A DNA stretch of 64,000 bases from Dyella caseinilytica (GCF_016865235.1 NZ_CP064030.1:1-64000), one strand, 5' to 3'; positions 6,951 through 16,470 are shown, counted from the first letter of the stretch. A program made the numbers and translations. Notes: generated from the letters alone by a model not told the origin.

Positions 6951-8483
6951 ATGAATATGCAAGCCGACGTCGTGGTGGTGGGAGCTGGGCCGGTCGGGCT
7001 TCTGACCGCCATCGAGCTGACTTTGGGCGGTGCGCGCGTCCTAGTGCTGGAGCGCCTGGCTGCCCCGAGCATGGTAGCCAAGGCGTTGGGGATCGGGCCG
7101 CTTGGAAGCGAAGCATTACAGCGTCGCGGGATGACCTCCGCCATTGCTGCCGCAGAAGAGCGCACCTTCGCGGCCATGAAGACGTTCGCGGATAAGAACG
7201 GTCCGGATGCGCGGGGGCGAGGATCCAAGTTCAGTGGCCATTTCGCCGGCCTGTCGCTTATCCGAAAGGATGCACAGAAAGAGCCGGAGCGGCGTCCCCA
7301 TCCGGTGGATCAGCAGGCCGTCGAGGCCATGCTGGCCGACCAGGCACGCGAGCTTGGGATCGAGGTGCGTCGCGAGTGTGAGGTCACCAGCTTCGTTGAG
7401 CAGGAAAACGGCGTCGATGTGGAATGGAATTCTCCGGCAGGCCCGGAACGTATCCGTTGCGCCTACCTCGTCGGTTGCGACGGAGGACGCAGCCCGATCC
7501 GCAAGATGGCTGGCTTTGCGTTTCCCGGCACAGCGCCAAGCATGACGATGTACCAGGCGGTTGCCGAGATTGATCATCCCGAACGTCTGTTGCCCAGTGG
7601 CTGGCGTCGCACGTCCGGTGGCGTGTTCTCGTACGGGCCATTTCCCGGGCGAATGTTCATGCTGGACTTCAGCGGCCCGCCCGAAAATCGCGAAGCGCCA
7701 GTCACACGCGAAGAAATCGAAGCCGTATTGCGCCGTATCAGCGGCATGGACGTGCGCGTGAAAGCGCTCGAAAGCGCGAGCCGTTGGACGGACAACACGC
7801 GGCTTGTCGAAACCTACCGGCTGGGCAGAGTGCTGCTTGCCGGTGACGCCGCGCATGTCCATTCGCCGTTTGGTGGTCAGGGCCTGAGTCTCGGGCTTGT
7901 GGATGCTGCAAACCTGGGCTGGAAGCTTGCCGCGGTCGTTCGGGGCGAAAAGCCCGACAGCTTGCTCGATACCTACACGGCCGAGCGGCGACCCGTCGCC
8001 GAAGCCGTTCTGGCGAACACGCTCGCCCAGATCGCCATCATGCGGCCCGATCCACAAGCCGGTGCGATGCGCAACATCGTGGCGAACCTTATGCAATTCG
8101 ATGACGCCAATCGGTTCATCGGCGAGATAATGAGCGGCCTATCCACCCGTTACGATCTTGGTTCGGAGCGGGACGACGTCGGACGGTTGATCGGCGACAG
8201 ACCGATCAGCCGTGGCGGTGCCGATGTCTCGCTCTACGATGTCATGCATGACGGCAAGGGCATTCTTCTCGACGCTTCCACCGAAGGAAAAGCTTCCACG
8301 CTCGTTGCGGCCAGCGGCGCGCAGAGAATACGTTGCATCCGTGTCGATACAGGCCCTTCGTTGCTGATCCGTCCCGATGCTTGCATCGCCTGGGCCGGTG
8401 AGGAGCGCAGTACGAATGGATTGAAGGAAGCACTCCGACGTTGGTTCGTCCCAACATCGGAGCCTTCCCTTCACGCGAAGTAG
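6951..8483 (+). CDS. FAD-dependent aromatic monooxygenase (PHBH class)
   Basis: 510 residues. VVGAGPVGLLTAIEL near residues 8-22 is the GxGxxG dinucleotide-binding fold. GCDGGRSPIRKMAG (around 175) is the DG motif that contacts FAD and NADPH. LLAGDAAHVHSPFGGQGLSL (around 295) is the GD motif binding the FAD ribityl chain. Together these define class A flavoprotein hydroxylases, as in polyketide or phenolic hydroxylases, which also carry a C-terminal thioredoxin-like domain as here. The substrate is unknown. AGGA precedes ATG 6951. Its 3' end overlaps the convergent epimerase gene by 13 bases. Confidence 0.9.
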   Translation: MNMQADVVVVGAGPVGLLTAIELTLGGARVLVLERLAAPSMVAKALGIGPLGSEALQRRGMTSAIAAAEERTFAAMKTFADKNGPDARGRGSKFSGHFAGLSLIRKDAQKEPERRPHPVDQQAVEAMLADQARELGIEVRRECEVTSFVEQENGVDVEWNSPAGPERIRCAYLVGCDGGRSPIRKMAGFAFPGTAPSMTMYQAVAEIDHPERLLPSGWRRTSGGVFSYGPFPGRMFMLDFSGPPENREAPVTREEIEAVLRRISGMDVRVKALESASRWTDNTRLVETYRLGRVLLAGDAAHVHSPFGGQGLSLGLVDAANLGWKLAAVVRGEKPDSLLDTYTAERRPVAEAVLANTLAQIAIMRPDPQAGAMRNIVANLMQFDDANRFIGEIMSGLSTRYDLGSERDDVGRLIGDRPISRGGADVSLYDVMHDGKGILLDASTEGKASTLVAASGAQRIRCIRVDTGPSLLIRPDACIAWAGEERSTNGLKEALRRWFVPTSEPSLHAK

Positions 8484-9361
8484 CCGGGCTGATCGAGATC
8501 GGCAAGCAGCGTCGGGTGTTCCGGTTGCCAGCTGAGAGACGAACGAGTCCGCTCGCTGGAACTGGGGCAATCGATGCCCACAAATGTACCGAACCAGCCA
8601 AAATGCCCGGCAGCTTCTTCAGGTGATAAGGCGACCACGGGAAGATTCAGGCGGCGACCGATCACTTCGGCGATCTGTTTGAAGGGTACGCCTTCCTCGG
8701 TGATGGCATGGAAAGGGCCGCCTTCCGCGCCGTGCTCAAGCGCAAGCCGGAAGACGCGTGCGGCGTCGAAGCGATGCACGGCAGGCCAGCGATTCTGTCC
8801 ATCACCCACATAAGCCGACACACCTTTCTCGCGCGCGAAGCCGATGACGCGCGGCACGAAGCCATGATCGCCAAGACCATGCACCGTCGGCGCAAGGCGG
8901 ACGGCCGCGACGCGCAAACCGCGCGCCACCAGCTTGGCGATGTCGATTTCCGGTGAGCGCGGGAATGAGGGAATAGGCGCGCGAGCGGGCTCGTTTTCTG
9001 TCGTGACGCGGCCCGGCGCCAGCAGCGCCACGCCCGACGTCACGATAAACGGGCGGTCGGAGCCCTCAAGCGCACCGCCGATCGTTTCGATGGCCCGCCG
9101 TTCTTCCTCGCTGCTTTCCGCGAGCTTGGAGAAGTCGTGGTTGAAGGCCGTGTGGATGACACCATCCGTTTCAGCCGCACATCTGCTCAGCGTAGCCAAG
9201 TCGGCCAATGAACCCAGCTGGACGCTGGCCCCCGCCGCAGCCAGGGCTTGCGCACGTTCTTCCGAACGGGCAAGCCCCAGCACCTGATGGCCCGCCGCGA
9301 GCAGATCTTTGACCACAGCCAAGCCGACCCAGCCGGTCGCGCCAGTCACAAACACACGCAT
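8471..9361 (-). CDS. NAD-dependent epimerase/dehydratase-like SDR
   Basis: 296 residues starting MRVFVTGATGWVG, the TGxxGxxG nucleotide-binding motif of extended and atypical SDRs. LARSEERA after the second strand suggests NADP preference through Arg residues. The rest (DGVIHTAFNHDF, then VSAYVGDGQNRWPAVHRFDA) matches the NAD(P)-binding YwnB/epimerase-like group common in Proteobacteria. The ATG at 9361 is chosen because GGAG lies 9 bases upstream; a GTG six bases earlier would be too close. Divergent from the XRE regulator, with a GATAAAG palindrome between them. The substrate is not known. Confidence 0.88.
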   Translation of the reverse strand: MRVFVTGATGWVGLAVVKDLLAAGHQVLGLARSEERAQALAAAGASVQLGSLADLATLSRCAAETDGVIHTAFNHDFSKLAESSEEERRAIETIGGALEGSDRPFIVTSGVALLAPGRVTTENEPARAPIPSFPRSPEIDIAKLVARGLRVAAVRLAPTVHGLGDHGFVPRVIGFAREKGVSAYVGDGQNRWPAVHRFDAARVFRLALEHGAEGGPFHAITEEGVPFKQIAEVIGRRLNLPVVALSPEEAAGHFGWFGTFVGIDCPSSSERTRSSLSWQPEHPTLLADLDQPGYFA

Positions 9362-9414
9362 GAGCACTTACTCCAGGTTTGGGGAGCACCCAATCTGTAC
9401 CTCTTTCTTATCCT

Positions 9415-9434
9415 GATAAAGTAGTGTCTTTATC
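9415..9434. promoter_or_regulatory. Operator between epimerase and XRE regulator
   Basis: GATAAAG (9415-9421) and CTTTATC (9428-9434) are perfect complements with a 6-base spacer, centred in the 93-base divergent gap. A second partial copy (GTGTTATAA) lies just to the right. Likely bound by the adjacent regulator. Confidence 0.65.
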
Positions 9435-9454
9435 GTGTTATAAACATTCTCCGG

Positions 9455-10300
9455 ATGAGCGAGCCCATCACCCCTGACAACCTGCTTGGCGCCTATCTGA
9501 AAGATCGGCGGGCCAAGCTTGATCCGGCTAGCTTCGGCTTTTCGTCGAAGCGTCGCCGCACACCGGGTTTGCGCCGTGAGGAAGTCGCGCAGCGCGCACA
9601 TATCAGCCCGGCCTGGTACACATGGCTTGAGCAAGGGCGCGGCGGCGCGCCTTCGCCCGATGTGCTCGATCGGATTGCCGGTGCCTTGATGCTGACGGAT
9701 GTCGAGCGCGAGCATCTGTTCCTGCTTGGTCTGGGCCGCCCGCCCGAGGTTCGCTACCACGGGCACGAAGGTGTCACGCCCCGGCTGCAACGCGTACTCG
9801 ATGTGTTGAATCCCTGTCCGGCACTGATCCGGACCGCGACATGGGACGTGATTGCCTGGAACCAGGCGGCAACGGCGATGCTGGCCGACTACGCGACGCT
9901 TGCACCAGAGCAGCGCAACGTCCTGCGGCTTCTATTCCTGAATCCGCGTGCCCGCGCCGCGCAATACGATTGGGAAAGCGCCGCGCGTTTCGTCGTAGGC
10001 AGCTTCCGCGCGGACGTGGCGCGTGCAGGTGCCACCGCAAAGGTCAGTGATCTGGTGAATGAGCTTTGCCGGCTCAGTCCGGAATTTGCGACGATGTGGC
10101 GTGACAACGACATTCGCACGCATGGCGAGATCGTCAAGCACATCCGGCACTCGATCGCCGGTGAAATCGGCTTCGAGTATTCAGCGTTTGCCGTCGATGG
10201 AAGGCCGGATCTGAGCATGATCATCTACAACCCGGCCACGCCGGCGGATGCGGACAAGATCAGTTCGCTGATGGATATCGGTGCTGAAAAACAGCGCTAA
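9455..10300 (+). CDS. XRE family regulator with MmyB-like ligand domain
   Basis: 281 residues. The N-terminal helix-turn-helix includes RTPGLRREEVAQRAHISPAW and YTWLEQGR (residues about 32-60), the signature of the MmyB-type XRE group. The C-terminal two thirds (from about residue 105) form the MmyB-like ligand-binding domain, with NPCPALIRTATWDVIAWN and a WRDNDIRTHGE block. Members usually regulate a neighbouring oxidoreductase; here the divergent epimerase gene is the evident target. No good ribosome binding site precedes ATG 9455, but the protein start MSEPITPDNLLG fits the family. Confidence 0.9.
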   Translation: MSEPITPDNLLGAYLKDRRAKLDPASFGFSSKRRRTPGLRREEVAQRAHISPAWYTWLEQGRGGAPSPDVLDRIAGALMLTDVEREHLFLLGLGRPPEVRYHGHEGVTPRLQRVLDVLNPCPALIRTATWDVIAWNQAATAMLADYATLAPEQRNVLRLLFLNPRARAAQYDWESAARFVVGSFRADVARAGATAKVSDLVNELCRLSPEFATMWRDNDIRTHGEIVKHIRHSIAGEIGFEYSAFAVDGRPDLSMIIYNPATPADADKISSLMDIGAEKQR

Positions 10301-10309
10301 GGCGCTGTT
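10290..10309 (+). terminator. Stem-loop overlapping the XRE stop codon
   Basis: AACAGCGC (10290-10297) and GCGCTGTT (10302-10309) pair around a TAAG loop that contains the stop codon. The following ATT is a poor U-tract, so it is a weak terminator candidate. Confidence 0.4.
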
Positions 10310-10362
10310 ATTGGACTTTCCAACATTTAGATGGCTGCTCAGCCCGCACGCCATCCACATAC

Positions 10363-10439
10363 CGTCATCCCAGCGAAAGCTGGGATCCAGTGTCTTTGAC
10401 GCTAAAAGTCGCTGGATCCCAGCTTTCGCTGGGATGACG
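10363..10439. repeat. Long REP-like inverted repeat, copy 1
   Basis: Two 28-base arms (10363-10390 and 10412-10439) are perfect reverse complements. Each arm also folds on itself through CCCAGC-GAAA-GCTGGG. It lies between the convergent XRE and sulfotransferase genes. The same layout recurs at 19.9 and 30.6 kb. Confidence 0.85.
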
Positions 10440-10503
10440 TATCGGTAGCGATGGACTTCCGGTGCTGTTCACCGTTGTTGAGTGTCTTCCATGAAAACTC
10501 AAG

Positions 10504-12090
10504 TCATGCGCGGATATCGATGCCCGCCTGTTCCAGCAACTGTTCCAACGGACCCAGCCAAGGTCGATAATTTTCCCAGCGCCCCACAGCACGTCGATGC
10601 ATCGGCTCGCGCACCTGTGCCGTACTGGCCGTCGCCGAGGCAGCCGTGTTGCGCTGAAAGTCGAGACAGGCATCGTTCCACGAGAGTTCGCAATGCGCGA
10701 GCAATTGCCGCGTGGTGGATTCCTGTTCGGCAACCAGCGTTTCGTAATCCACCTGCAGTACGCGCCCCGGCAATACGGCATTCCAATGCGCCATGATCCG
10801 GTCGAACTGTATGTAGAAGCGGCCGATGTCGAGCAGGTCGAAGCTGTAACCGTGGAACGCCGAGTCCTCCATGAACATTTCGCGGAAATTGCTCAGGCAC
10901 GTATCCAGAGGATGGCGCCTCAGGCAGATAAACTTGGCTTTCGGCAGCGCTTTGGCGATCAGCCCAAGGTACAGAAAATTGTGCGGCAGCTTGTCGATGA
11001 AGCGCGGCTTTAGAGCGGTCTGCGGACGCGTGCTATCCACATAGCGCAATCCTAAGCGTTGCCAATCGAGCCGATGCGATTGTGCGATCAGCGTCGGGTC
11101 CAGCCGTGGTGGAATATCCGCGGGCGCAAGGAACTGCAATTGCACGCTGAAATTCAGCAACTCACCGGCGGAATAGACCGCGGGATGGCTGGACAAAATG
11201 CGCTCCACCAAGGTGGTGCCGGAGCGTGGCATGCCCACGATGAAAATGGGCTCGTCGCTGCCATAACCAGCGTCGTGTGGCACGACATCGGGAAATGCCT
11301 TGATCAAGGCATCGACCATCGCGCTGTCCTGCTCGGGCTTATACGCCACACGCGGCCGCGCGGCTGCCTTGCCCAGGCTCAGATGTTCGAAAGCTTTGGC
11401 GTAATCGCCGAGATCTTCGTACTCCTTGCCCAGTGCGCCGTGCAGATGGATTTGCGCATCAACGTTGTCGACGTGCACGGCCAGCAAGGCCAGCAAGGCG
11501 TCGACGTGGTTGTTGTCGACGGTCTGTCGGCGCAAGCGGGAGCGCAGTCCATAGGCGCGCCACAACGTGGGCATGCGTTCCAGGCAGGCATCGAACTGCG
11601 CCTCGGCGGCCACCAGGTCGCCAGTGAACGTGTGCGTCACCGCGGCGTTGAGGCGACACATGGCATGATCCGGCATCAACGCCACCGCACGCCGGAATAG
11701 TGCGTCGGCGCGTTCGTAAGCATTGCATTGCATGTAGACGCCACCCAGCGCATCCAGGGTCAAGGCATGGGCCGGCGTCAGCGCATAAGCGATATTGGCG
11801 ATCTGCAAGGCCTCGCCATAGCGATGCGCCTGCGCTAAAGCCCGCGCGAAATGTGTCGTGTATTCGGCGCTCTTGTTGTTCAGCGCAACGGCTCGGTTCA
11901 AATGCTCCAGCGCGCGATTCAACTGCCGCGTGTCCAGGCAGGCGAGCCCCGTAAGGAAGTGTGCCTGAGCGTGATGGGGATCCATCTGCACCGCCTGCAA
12001 GGCCAGTTGTCCGGCCTGCATCAGGTTGCCTTGCTCATACGCGAGGGTCGCGTCATGCAGCAAGGTCTGGATGGAAGAGGGGGTGATCAT
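10504..12090 (-). CDS. TPR-repeat sulfotransferase
   Basis: 528 residues. The first half (about 1-230) is a string of 34-residue TPR units (QAHFLTGLACLDTRQLNRAL, then ALTLDALGGVYMQCNAYERA). From about residue 270 a sulfotransferase domain begins with FIVGMPRSGTTLVERILSSH, the 5'-phosphosulfate-binding loop for PAPS. KFICLRRHPLDTCLSNF is the 3'-phosphate-binding block. It probably transfers sulfate from PAPS to a protein or small-molecule acceptor held by the TPR part; the acceptor is unknown. ATG 12090 has GGAA upstream and gives the expected N-terminus. Monocistronic and convergent with the XRE gene. Confidence 0.88.
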   Translation of the reverse strand: MITPSSIQTLLHDATLAYEQGNLMQAGQLALQAVQMDPHHAQAHFLTGLACLDTRQLNRALEHLNRAVALNNKSAEYTTHFARALAQAHRYGEALQIANIAYALTPAHALTLDALGGVYMQCNAYERADALFRRAVALMPDHAMCRLNAAVTHTFTGDLVAAEAQFDACLERMPTLWRAYGLRSRLRRQTVDNNHVDALLALLAVHVDNVDAQIHLHGALGKEYEDLGDYAKAFEHLSLGKAAARPRVAYKPEQDSAMVDALIKAFPDVVPHDAGYGSDEPIFIVGMPRSGTTLVERILSSHPAVYSAGELLNFSVQLQFLAPADIPPRLDPTLIAQSHRLDWQRLGLRYVDSTRPQTALKPRFIDKLPHNFLYLGLIAKALPKAKFICLRRHPLDTCLSNFREMFMEDSAFHGYSFDLLDIGRFYIQFDRIMAHWNAVLPGRVLQVDYETLVAEQESTTRQLLAHCELSWNDACLDFQRNTAASATASTAQVREPMHRRAVGRWENYRPWLGPLEQLLEQAGIDIRA

Positions 12091-12177
12091 GGCGGATTCC
12101 GGGCGAATGCGTCGAACAAGTCTACGCAAACGCTCCGGAATTCGCAGAAGTCAGACGCGTTCGGCCTGACCTCCGTA

Positions 12178-13614
12178 TCAGCGCAGCAAATCGGGGTGCT
12201 GGCGCTGCACATCCACTATCAGTTCGCCAAACAGCGTATTGGCCCAGGCAAACCAGCTGCGGGTGAAGTGCGATGGGTCGTCCTGATCGAAGGCTTCGTG
12301 CATAAAGCCCATCCCAGCGTCAGTGTCGCGCAGCCACATCAGGCATTGGCGGATCTGCGCAGGATCTTGGCTGGTTTGCGCGTACATCATGATCGACATC
12401 GGCCAGATCATACGCAGGCCTTCGTGCGGGCCACCGATGCCTTCGGCCGCGCGACCGCTGAAGAAGTAGGGGTTTTGCGCGCTCCAAACGCGGTCGCGGG
12501 TGTTCTGGTACAGCGGGTCGTTACGATCGCAGCAGCCGAGGTAGGGCAGGCCAAGCAAGCTGGGTACGTTGGCATCGTCCATGAACAGCTGGTTGCCGAT
12601 GCCGTCAATCTCGTAGGCCCAAAATTCGCGGCCGTCAGTGTCGCGCATGCGGCCATCCTTGTTGACGGCCTGCTCCACTTCGTTCGCCAACGCATCGCAG
12701 TCGGCAGCGAAATCGGTGTCGTGGTGGATCGCGCGGCTCATCTGCGCGAGCTGGCGCAAGCTCAACACCGCAAATAGATTAGCGGGAACAAAGAGCGGGT
12801 AAACGCAAGCATCATCCGAGGGTCGGAACATGGAATGGATCATGCCATTGGGCCGCGTCGGGTTGCCGTAGCCACCAAGCATTTGCGTTTCCGTGGGAAC
12901 GTCGGAGGTGCGTTGGAAGTGATACGGACCGTGGTCGTGCTTGCGCTGCTGCTCGCGGAAAGTTTTCAGCACGAGATGCATGGCGGCGCGCCAGTCGTCA
13001 TCGAAAGGTTTGACGTCGCCGGTGGCTTGCCAGTAGCCATGTGCGAGGCGGATTGGGTAGCACAGCGAATCGATTTCCCATTTGCGCTCGCCGACGCCGG
13101 GCTTCATGTCCGTGGTATCGTGACGCGCCCATTCCAGCGGCTGCGCATGCGGATCGGGCATGAAAGCATTGGCATACGGATCGATGCGGATGCAACGGGC
13201 CTGACGTTGGATCAGTCCGTGAAACAGCCGCTGCAGCCCGGAATCATGCTTGGCCAGCGGTACGTAGGGTACAACTTGTGCCGAGGAATCGCGCAGCCAC
13301 ATGGCATCGATGTCGCCGGTGATCACGAAGGTATCGGGCTTACCATCCAGCGTGCCGAGTTCGACCGTGGTGTCCAGCGTGTTGGGATAGCAGTTCTCGA
13401 ACATCCACGCGAGCTTGGGATCGCCGATGGATGCCTTGACGGTGGCGAGCTGGCGCTCAACCGCCTGGCTGACGAATTTGCGCTTGGCAACAGGAGGGCG
13501 CTTGCTGATGTAGGTGGATGCATTTTGCGCGACAGACAGCCGGGGTAATGCGCCGACAAGACTTGCGCTGGCGGTGAGGCCGGACCATTTCAGGAAATCG
13601 CGGCGTGTTGGCAT
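12178..13614 (-). CDS. GH125 exo-alpha-1,6-mannosidase, Tat-exported
   Basis: 478 residues. MPTRRDFLKWSG is a twin-arginine signal, so export in folded form is expected. The body matches glycoside hydrolase family 125: TGDIDAMWLRDSSAQVVPY, then KWEIDSLCYPIRLAH, SMFRPSDDACVYPLFVPAN, and DDANVPSLLGLPYLG. Family members are metal-independent inverting exo-alpha-mannosidases that trim non-reducing mannose, typically alpha-1,6-linked. Length is normal. It lies 77 bases downstream of the beta-mannosidase gene on the same strand, so the two probably form a mannoside-degrading unit, although a stem-loop separates them. Confidence 0.92.
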   Translation of the reverse strand: MPTRRDFLKWSGLTASASLVGALPRLSVAQNASTYISKRPPVAKRKFVSQAVERQLATVKASIGDPKLAWMFENCYPNTLDTTVELGTLDGKPDTFVITGDIDAMWLRDSSAQVVPYVPLAKHDSGLQRLFHGLIQRQARCIRIDPYANAFMPDPHAQPLEWARHDTTDMKPGVGERKWEIDSLCYPIRLAHGYWQATGDVKPFDDDWRAAMHLVLKTFREQQRKHDHGPYHFQRTSDVPTETQMLGGYGNPTRPNGMIHSMFRPSDDACVYPLFVPANLFAVLSLRQLAQMSRAIHHDTDFAADCDALANEVEQAVNKDGRMRDTDGREFWAYEIDGIGNQLFMDDANVPSLLGLPYLGCCDRNDPLYQNTRDRVWSAQNPYFFSGRAAEGIGGPHEGLRMIWPMSIMMYAQTSQDPAQIRQCLMWLRDTDAGMGFMHEAFDQDDPSHFTRSWFAWANTLFGELIVDVQRQHPDLLR

Positions 13615-13652
13615 GGGAATGATCGTCCTGTTTGGTCGGAGCGTGTGCTTTT

Positions 13653-13680
13653 CTTCCTCTCCCTTTCGGGGGAGAAGAAG
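13653..13680 (-). other. Stem-loop between the two mannosidase genes
   Basis: CTTCCTCTCCC (13653-13663) and GGGAGAAGAAG (13670-13680) pair with one mismatch. There is no U-tract on either side, so it may stabilise or partly attenuate the transcript rather than end it. Confidence 0.4.
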
Positions 13681-13691
13681 TTATTTCGGCA

Positions 13692-16370
13692 TCAATGAGT
13701 ATTAACGGCCATCACATCGGCGAGATCCTGCACCTGCAGAGCGTGCTGCAACTGTTCAAGCGAAGCCTTGCTATGCACGGTCAAGGTCATGCTCTGGCCT
13801 GGCAGCAGATCAAACGCGTTATCCGATAAATTGGCATCGAGCTGACCGAAGGACACCCACACGTCGCGAGCAAGCTGATCGGTGCTCAACGTCACCGTGT
13901 AACCCTCTGCGCCCGCTGCAAGCTTCGTCTGAATATGCGGCGCTGGCAGCTGCAGGTTCTTGGCTTCGTCAAAGAACACCAGGTTCTGTGAAACCGTCTT
14001 GTCGCCGTCCAGGAGTTCGAACACCGCAAAGGCCGCATGCGGATTGGCACCGTTGAGCAGCTGTGCGTCGGTATATGTCGCCACCTTGCTGCTGGCCAGT
14101 GCGGGCACGGTGGCTGCCTCTTCGTGCGTGCTCAGCGTCTTGCCGGAGAAATCCATCACGCGCATGCGCCAATGCAGATCAGACGGCGTGGTGCGGTCGG
14201 AAACCAGGGATACCGTGGTCTGCCCATTGTTGCGCAACGCGGCGATCAGCAACGGTGCATAGAAACGGCGGGCATGGAACTGCAACGCCTTCCAGCGCCC
14301 GTAATAGTCGATGCTGGCCCATGACGCACCGGGCCATACATCGTTGAGCTGCCAGTACAGCGAACCCATCGCCTGCGGGCGCGAGGCGCGCAGGTGTTCG
14401 GCGGCGAGCTGGATGCCGTGTGCCTGCATCACTTGGCTCAGGTAGACGAAGGAGGGGAAATCCTTGGGATCGCCGTAACTGCGCGTGATGTAGAGCATCA
14501 AACGCTTATTACCGTTGCCGCTGTCGTATTTCTGGTGATCGCGCATCACCGGCGATTCGGGCTGCAGGTCACCCGGTTCGGCAAAAGCATGGATGGTGCG
14601 CATGTCCGGGAACGACTGCAGGCCGTATTCGGATTGGAAGCGCGGCGTGACGTTGAGGTATTCCTCCACCGGCTTCGCCTCACCCGACCACACGTTCCAG
14701 TAGTGGTAGTCGCCGTTATCGAGCACGTTCGCCGGACCTTCGAAGTCGGTGCTGGGCGTGCTGGCCCAGTAAGGCACATCGCGGTCGTATTGCGTGACCA
14801 CGTTGCGCAGCACGTTGCCGAAGAGATTGACCATGCCCGTGACGATCTGGTCGCGCTGGTCGGGCGGGAGGCTGGCGGCGAACTTCACGCGGTCGGTCCA
14901 GGCTTCCCAGCCCGTCTGCACTTCGTTATTGCCGCACCACAGGACAATGCTGGCGTGATCGCGCAGGCGTTTCACCTGTTCGACTGCTTCTTGCCGCGTG
15001 TTCTCGACAAAGGCCACATCATTCGGTGGAATCGCGCCGCCGAACATGAAGTCCTGCCACACCATCAGGCCGAGTTTGTCGGCCATGGTGTAGAACGAGT
15101 CCGGCATGTAGTAGCCGCCGCCCCAGATGCGCACCATGTTCATATTGGCATCGTGTGCCGATTGCAGCACCTGCTGCATCTGCGCATCGGTGGCGCGCGT
15201 CGGGAAGCTGTCGAACGGAATCATGTCGGCGCCCTTGGCGAACACCGGGATCCCGTTGATGACGAAGGCGAAGCCTTTACCCCACGCATCCTTGTCGCGT
15301 CGCAGTTCGATGCTGCGCAGGCCGACGTCGTGCGCGGCGCTATACACCTCGTTGTTGCTATCGCGGATGCTGGCCTTGAAGGTGTACATGTCCGGCGCGC
15401 CATAACCGGCGGGGAACCAGCGGCGCGGATGAGCAATGCGCAGCGGCAGGCTGATCGTCTGATGGCCGCTGTCGACCGTCACATCCTGTTCGACATGCGC
15501 GGCGGTCTGACCATCCGGCCCGATGGCGTCGATGCTGACGTGTACGGTCTTGCTGGCGTCGGCATCGATATCGAATTGCGCCGCTACCTGTGCGGCCTCG
15601 GCGCTGACGTAGTTCTGTGCGACGTGGAAATCGTCCACGCGCAGTTGGTTCCAGCTGTCCAGATGAACCGGCTGCCAGATGCCTTCGGTGACGATGCGCG
15701 GACCCCAGTCCCAGCCGTATTGATAAGCGGCCTTGCGCACATAGTTCGAAGTCTGCTTGCCCTTGGGTTCATCGCCGAAGGCGGAATCGAATTCGCCGGG
15801 CAAGGCATAAGGTTGCTTCAACAGCCATGGCAGCAAGCGTTCGATCGGCGAATACAGACGCACCTCCAGCGTGTTCTTGCCGTCGCGCAGTGTGTCTTTT
15901 ACCGGAACACGCCAGCGTCGGAACATGTTGTCGGCGGAAGCGAGTTTGTGTCCGTTGAGATAGACATCGGCAAACGTGTCCAGGCCGTCGAACACCAACT
16001 CGACGTGATCGCGCTGCAAGGTGGCCTTATCGACTGTGAAGGTGGTTTCGTACTGCCAGTTGGTCAGGCCGACCCACTGCACCTTGGCTTCGTTGTCGCG
16101 GTAATACGGATCGGGCAGTAGCTTCGCGGCGAGCAGATCGGTCTGCACCGTGCCAGGTACCGCCGCCGCATGCCAATGCGTCGCATCGCGATGATCTTTG
16201 GCATGGCTGTCGTCACCGGCCATGCGGAACTGCCAGCCGCTGTCGAGCGATTGCGTGACGGTCTGCGCCTGGGCTGTGCCCAGTGCAAGCGGCAGCAGTA
16301 ACGAGAGAAGGGCCAGTTTCAGTGGGTACGCTGCCGTGCGTGCGCCGGTCGAGCTGATTCGTTCAAGCAT
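13692..16370 (-). CDS. Beta-mannosidase (GH2), secreted
   Basis: 892 residues. The N-terminus has a signal peptide ending near TAQAQ (about residue 36). It follows the GH2 plan: sugar-binding jelly roll (WQFRMAGD to VYLNGHKL), immunoglobulin-like domain, then a TIM barrel. WCGNNEVQTGW carries the acid/base Glu at about residue 483, and FQSEYGLQSF the nucleophile Glu at about 581. The Trp-rich motif and C-terminal beta domains are as in bacterial beta-mannosidases, which release mannose from mannan oligosaccharides in the periplasm. It is the first gene of the mannosidase unit, with a TAGATCGATCTA palindrome about 90 bases upstream of its start. Confidence 0.93.
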   Translation of the reverse strand: MLERISSTGARTAAYPLKLALLSLLLPLALGTAQAQTVTQSLDSGWQFRMAGDDSHAKDHRDATHWHAAAVPGTVQTDLLAAKLLPDPYYRDNEAKVQWVGLTNWQYETTFTVDKATLQRDHVELVFDGLDTFADVYLNGHKLASADNMFRRWRVPVKDTLRDGKNTLEVRLYSPIERLLPWLLKQPYALPGEFDSAFGDEPKGKQTSNYVRKAAYQYGWDWGPRIVTEGIWQPVHLDSWNQLRVDDFHVAQNYVSAEAAQVAAQFDIDADASKTVHVSIDAIGPDGQTAAHVEQDVTVDSGHQTISLPLRIAHPRRWFPAGYGAPDMYTFKASIRDSNNEVYSAAHDVGLRSIELRRDKDAWGKGFAFVINGIPVFAKGADMIPFDSFPTRATDAQMQQVLQSAHDANMNMVRIWGGGYYMPDSFYTMADKLGLMVWQDFMFGGAIPPNDVAFVENTRQEAVEQVKRLRDHASIVLWCGNNEVQTGWEAWTDRVKFAASLPPDQRDQIVTGMVNLFGNVLRNVVTQYDRDVPYWASTPSTDFEGPANVLDNGDYHYWNVWSGEAKPVEEYLNVTPRFQSEYGLQSFPDMRTIHAFAEPGDLQPESPVMRDHQKYDSGNGNKRLMLYITRSYGDPKDFPSFVYLSQVMQAHGIQLAAEHLRASRPQAMGSLYWQLNDVWPGASWASIDYYGRWKALQFHARRFYAPLLIAALRNNGQTTVSLVSDRTTPSDLHWRMRVMDFSGKTLSTHEEAATVPALASSKVATYTDAQLLNGANPHAAFAVFELLDGDKTVSQNLVFFDEAKNLQLPAPHIQTKLAAGAEGYTVTLSTDQLARDVWVSFGQLDANLSDNAFDLLPGQSMTLTVHSKASLEQLQHALQVQDLADVMAVNTH

Positions 16371-16458
16371 GCTGCTCAGCCATGGTGATGGTTGGTTGCC
16401 GTTCGCGCCATGGCATGGGTTGCCATGGCCGCGCCCCTGGAGATCGACGTCATGAATT

Positions 16459-16470
16459 TAGATCGATCTA
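16459..16470. promoter_or_regulatory. Palindrome upstream of the mannosidase unit
   Basis: TAGATCGATCTA is a perfect 12-bp palindrome in the AT-rich patch upstream of the beta-mannosidase start. It is a plausible operator; no cognate regulator is adjacent except the LysR gene further upstream, which faces another target. Confidence 0.5.

Noticed and set aside
14394..16121. A 575-codon open frame antisense to the beta-mannosidase gene
   Set aside because: The minus strand encodes a complete GH2 enzyme with both catalytic Glu residues. The plus-strand frame is rich in His, Val and Arg with no family signature, as expected of a GC-rich mirror frame.
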